Shown: positions 63,378 to 64,000 of the stretch, in pieces
Numbering within the stretch: position 1 is the first letter of the stretch
How the letters are laid out: each line of letters opens with the position of its first letter
NCBI GenBank assembly: GCA_963844805.1
Contig: CAWJPU010000001.1
Span: 186,001-250,000, forward strand
Direction: 5' to 3'
Length of the DNA: 64,000 nucleotides
DNA from: JACCZR01 sp963844805
GTDB lineage: Bacteria; Actinomycetota; Thermoleophilia; Solirubrobacterales; Thermoleophilaceae
Position numbers and translations under genes: made by a program
Notes under the pieces: generated by a model
What the model saw: the letters and a program-made list of their open reading frames with translations, nothing else
The model's database searches: none
Told to the model about the DNA's origin: nothing

Positions 63378-64000
63378 TCAGCCGGCCACGCCGTCGGCGA
63401 TGGCCCGTAGCGCGGTGAGCCCCGGGACGAACAAGTACTCACCGCCGCGAGTGGTGACGAATGACCGCTGTGGGGCGAGGAAGAAGGGCGGGCGGCCAGG
63501 GACGGTCATCTTCCCGGTGCCCGCAGGATCACCGAGGACGAAGTCCTTGTCGAGTCCGAGGCCGAAGATGTTGCCCGAGTTCAGCCACTGCACCTGAACG
63601 CTTTCGAACTGGCGCGAGATGCTGGCGTTGAAGCAGACGAACACGAGCCCGCGATCCCGCTTGTCGTCTTCGGCGCCCTCAGGCAGCGGCGGCCCGTACG
63701 GCATCCCGCGGCGAATCATGCGGTGGCGAAAGCTCAGCCGACCTTCCCAGCCCAGCGCGTCGCGGGGGTTGGAGCGGCGGATATGAGCTCCGAGGGGGCA
63801 GCGCATGCCCTCGGGGTCCGACCCGGCGTAACGAAACTCGTTGGCGTCCGGGTCGGTGGCGTCGAAGTCTGGGAGGGGGCCGTCGGGGTGTGAAACGAGC
63901 GGCGTGCCGTTGGGCCACCGTCCCACGACCTTGGCTCGGAGCTTCTGTTCGTCACCGTCCTCGTAGAGCTGTGCAGCTTCGCGCAAGACCTGGCGAAACA
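63378..64000 (-). CDS. Dyp-type heme peroxidase (5' end outside window)
   Basis: The C-terminal half (207 residues visible) of a dye-decolorising peroxidase, frame open at the window edge. GMRCPLGAHIRRSNPRD carries the proximal heme histidine, and DRGLVFVCFNASISRQFESV and QWLNSGNIFGLG are Dyp family signatures. TRGGEYLFVPGLTALRAI ends the protein. It heads the oxidoreductase operon and could consume peroxide from the two downstream flavin oxidases. Export cannot be judged without the N-terminus. Confidence 0.88.
   Translation of the reverse strand, partial: FRQVLREAAQLYEDGDEQKLRAKVVGRWPNGTPLVSHPDGPLPDFDATDPDANEFRYAGSDPEGMRCPLGAHIRRSNPRDALGWEGRLSFRHRMIRRGMPYGPPLPEGAEDDKRDRGLVFVCFNASISRQFESVQVQWLNSGNIFGLGLDKDFVLGDPAGTGKMTVPGRPPFFLAPQRSFVTTRGGEYLFVPGLTALRAIADGVAG

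Overview
The window is about 70% GC with long, tightly packed operons, GTG and TTG starts, an actinobacterial-style division and cell-wall (dcw) cluster, class E sortase, RPF-like hydrolase and Tad pilus genes. It looks chromosomal and actinobacterial. Gene content and style suggest class Thermoleophilia (Solirubrobacterales-like), but that placement is inference. About 17 single-base frame breaks fall in otherwise intact genes, several of them essential. I read these as draft-assembly indels rather than real pseudogenes and report the affected genes as single loci.

Layout. 1-1412: end of a secreted PQQ-type sugar dehydrogenase. 1466-16871 (minus): complete dcw operon mraZ-rsmH-ftsL-ftsI-murE-murF-mraY-murD-ftsW-murG-murC-murB-ftsQ-ftsZ, with an MraZ box array upstream and a separate ftsZ promoter. 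17163-20005: tadA-tadB-tadC. 20158-30662: membrane adenylate/guanylate cyclase, acetoacetyl-CoA synthetase, an RPF-like hydrolase behind a c-di-AMP riboswitch, lon, rpiA, class E sortase with a sortase-type substrate, and nitronate monooxygenase. 30659-32793: response regulator, histidine kinase and CpaB-like pilus gene. 33410-41995: a degenerate Rho-like protein, transaldolase, phosphoesterase, folP, glpD, nitroreductase, and a GMC dehydrogenase unit with its FadR-type regulator.

42150-49641 (minus) is the most notable locus. A cobalamin riboswitch precedes three exported DUF4430 (transcobalamin beta-like) proteins, an ECF T component, a fused double ECF ATPase, and an ECF S component fused to an external six-repeat alpha/alpha toroid. 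The toroid and DUF4430 are the two domain types of animal intrinsic factor and transcobalamin, here split between a membrane transporter and exported partners. I infer a vitamin B12 capture and uptake machine.

49683-60336 holds a PAP2 phosphatase and tRNA-Glu(CTC), then an accessory glycan island: acyltransferases, a lower-GC C5-epimerase-like gene next to a 92-bp duplication, a nucleotidyltransferase-like protein, a glycosyltransferase, an ABC polysaccharide exporter and a PAPS sulfotransferase, plus HNH and acyltransferase remnants. This suggests an exported, possibly sulfated uronic-acid polysaccharide. 60337-64000 is an oxidoreductase operon: Dyp peroxidase, GMC oxidase and aldonolactone-oxidase-like flavoprotein.
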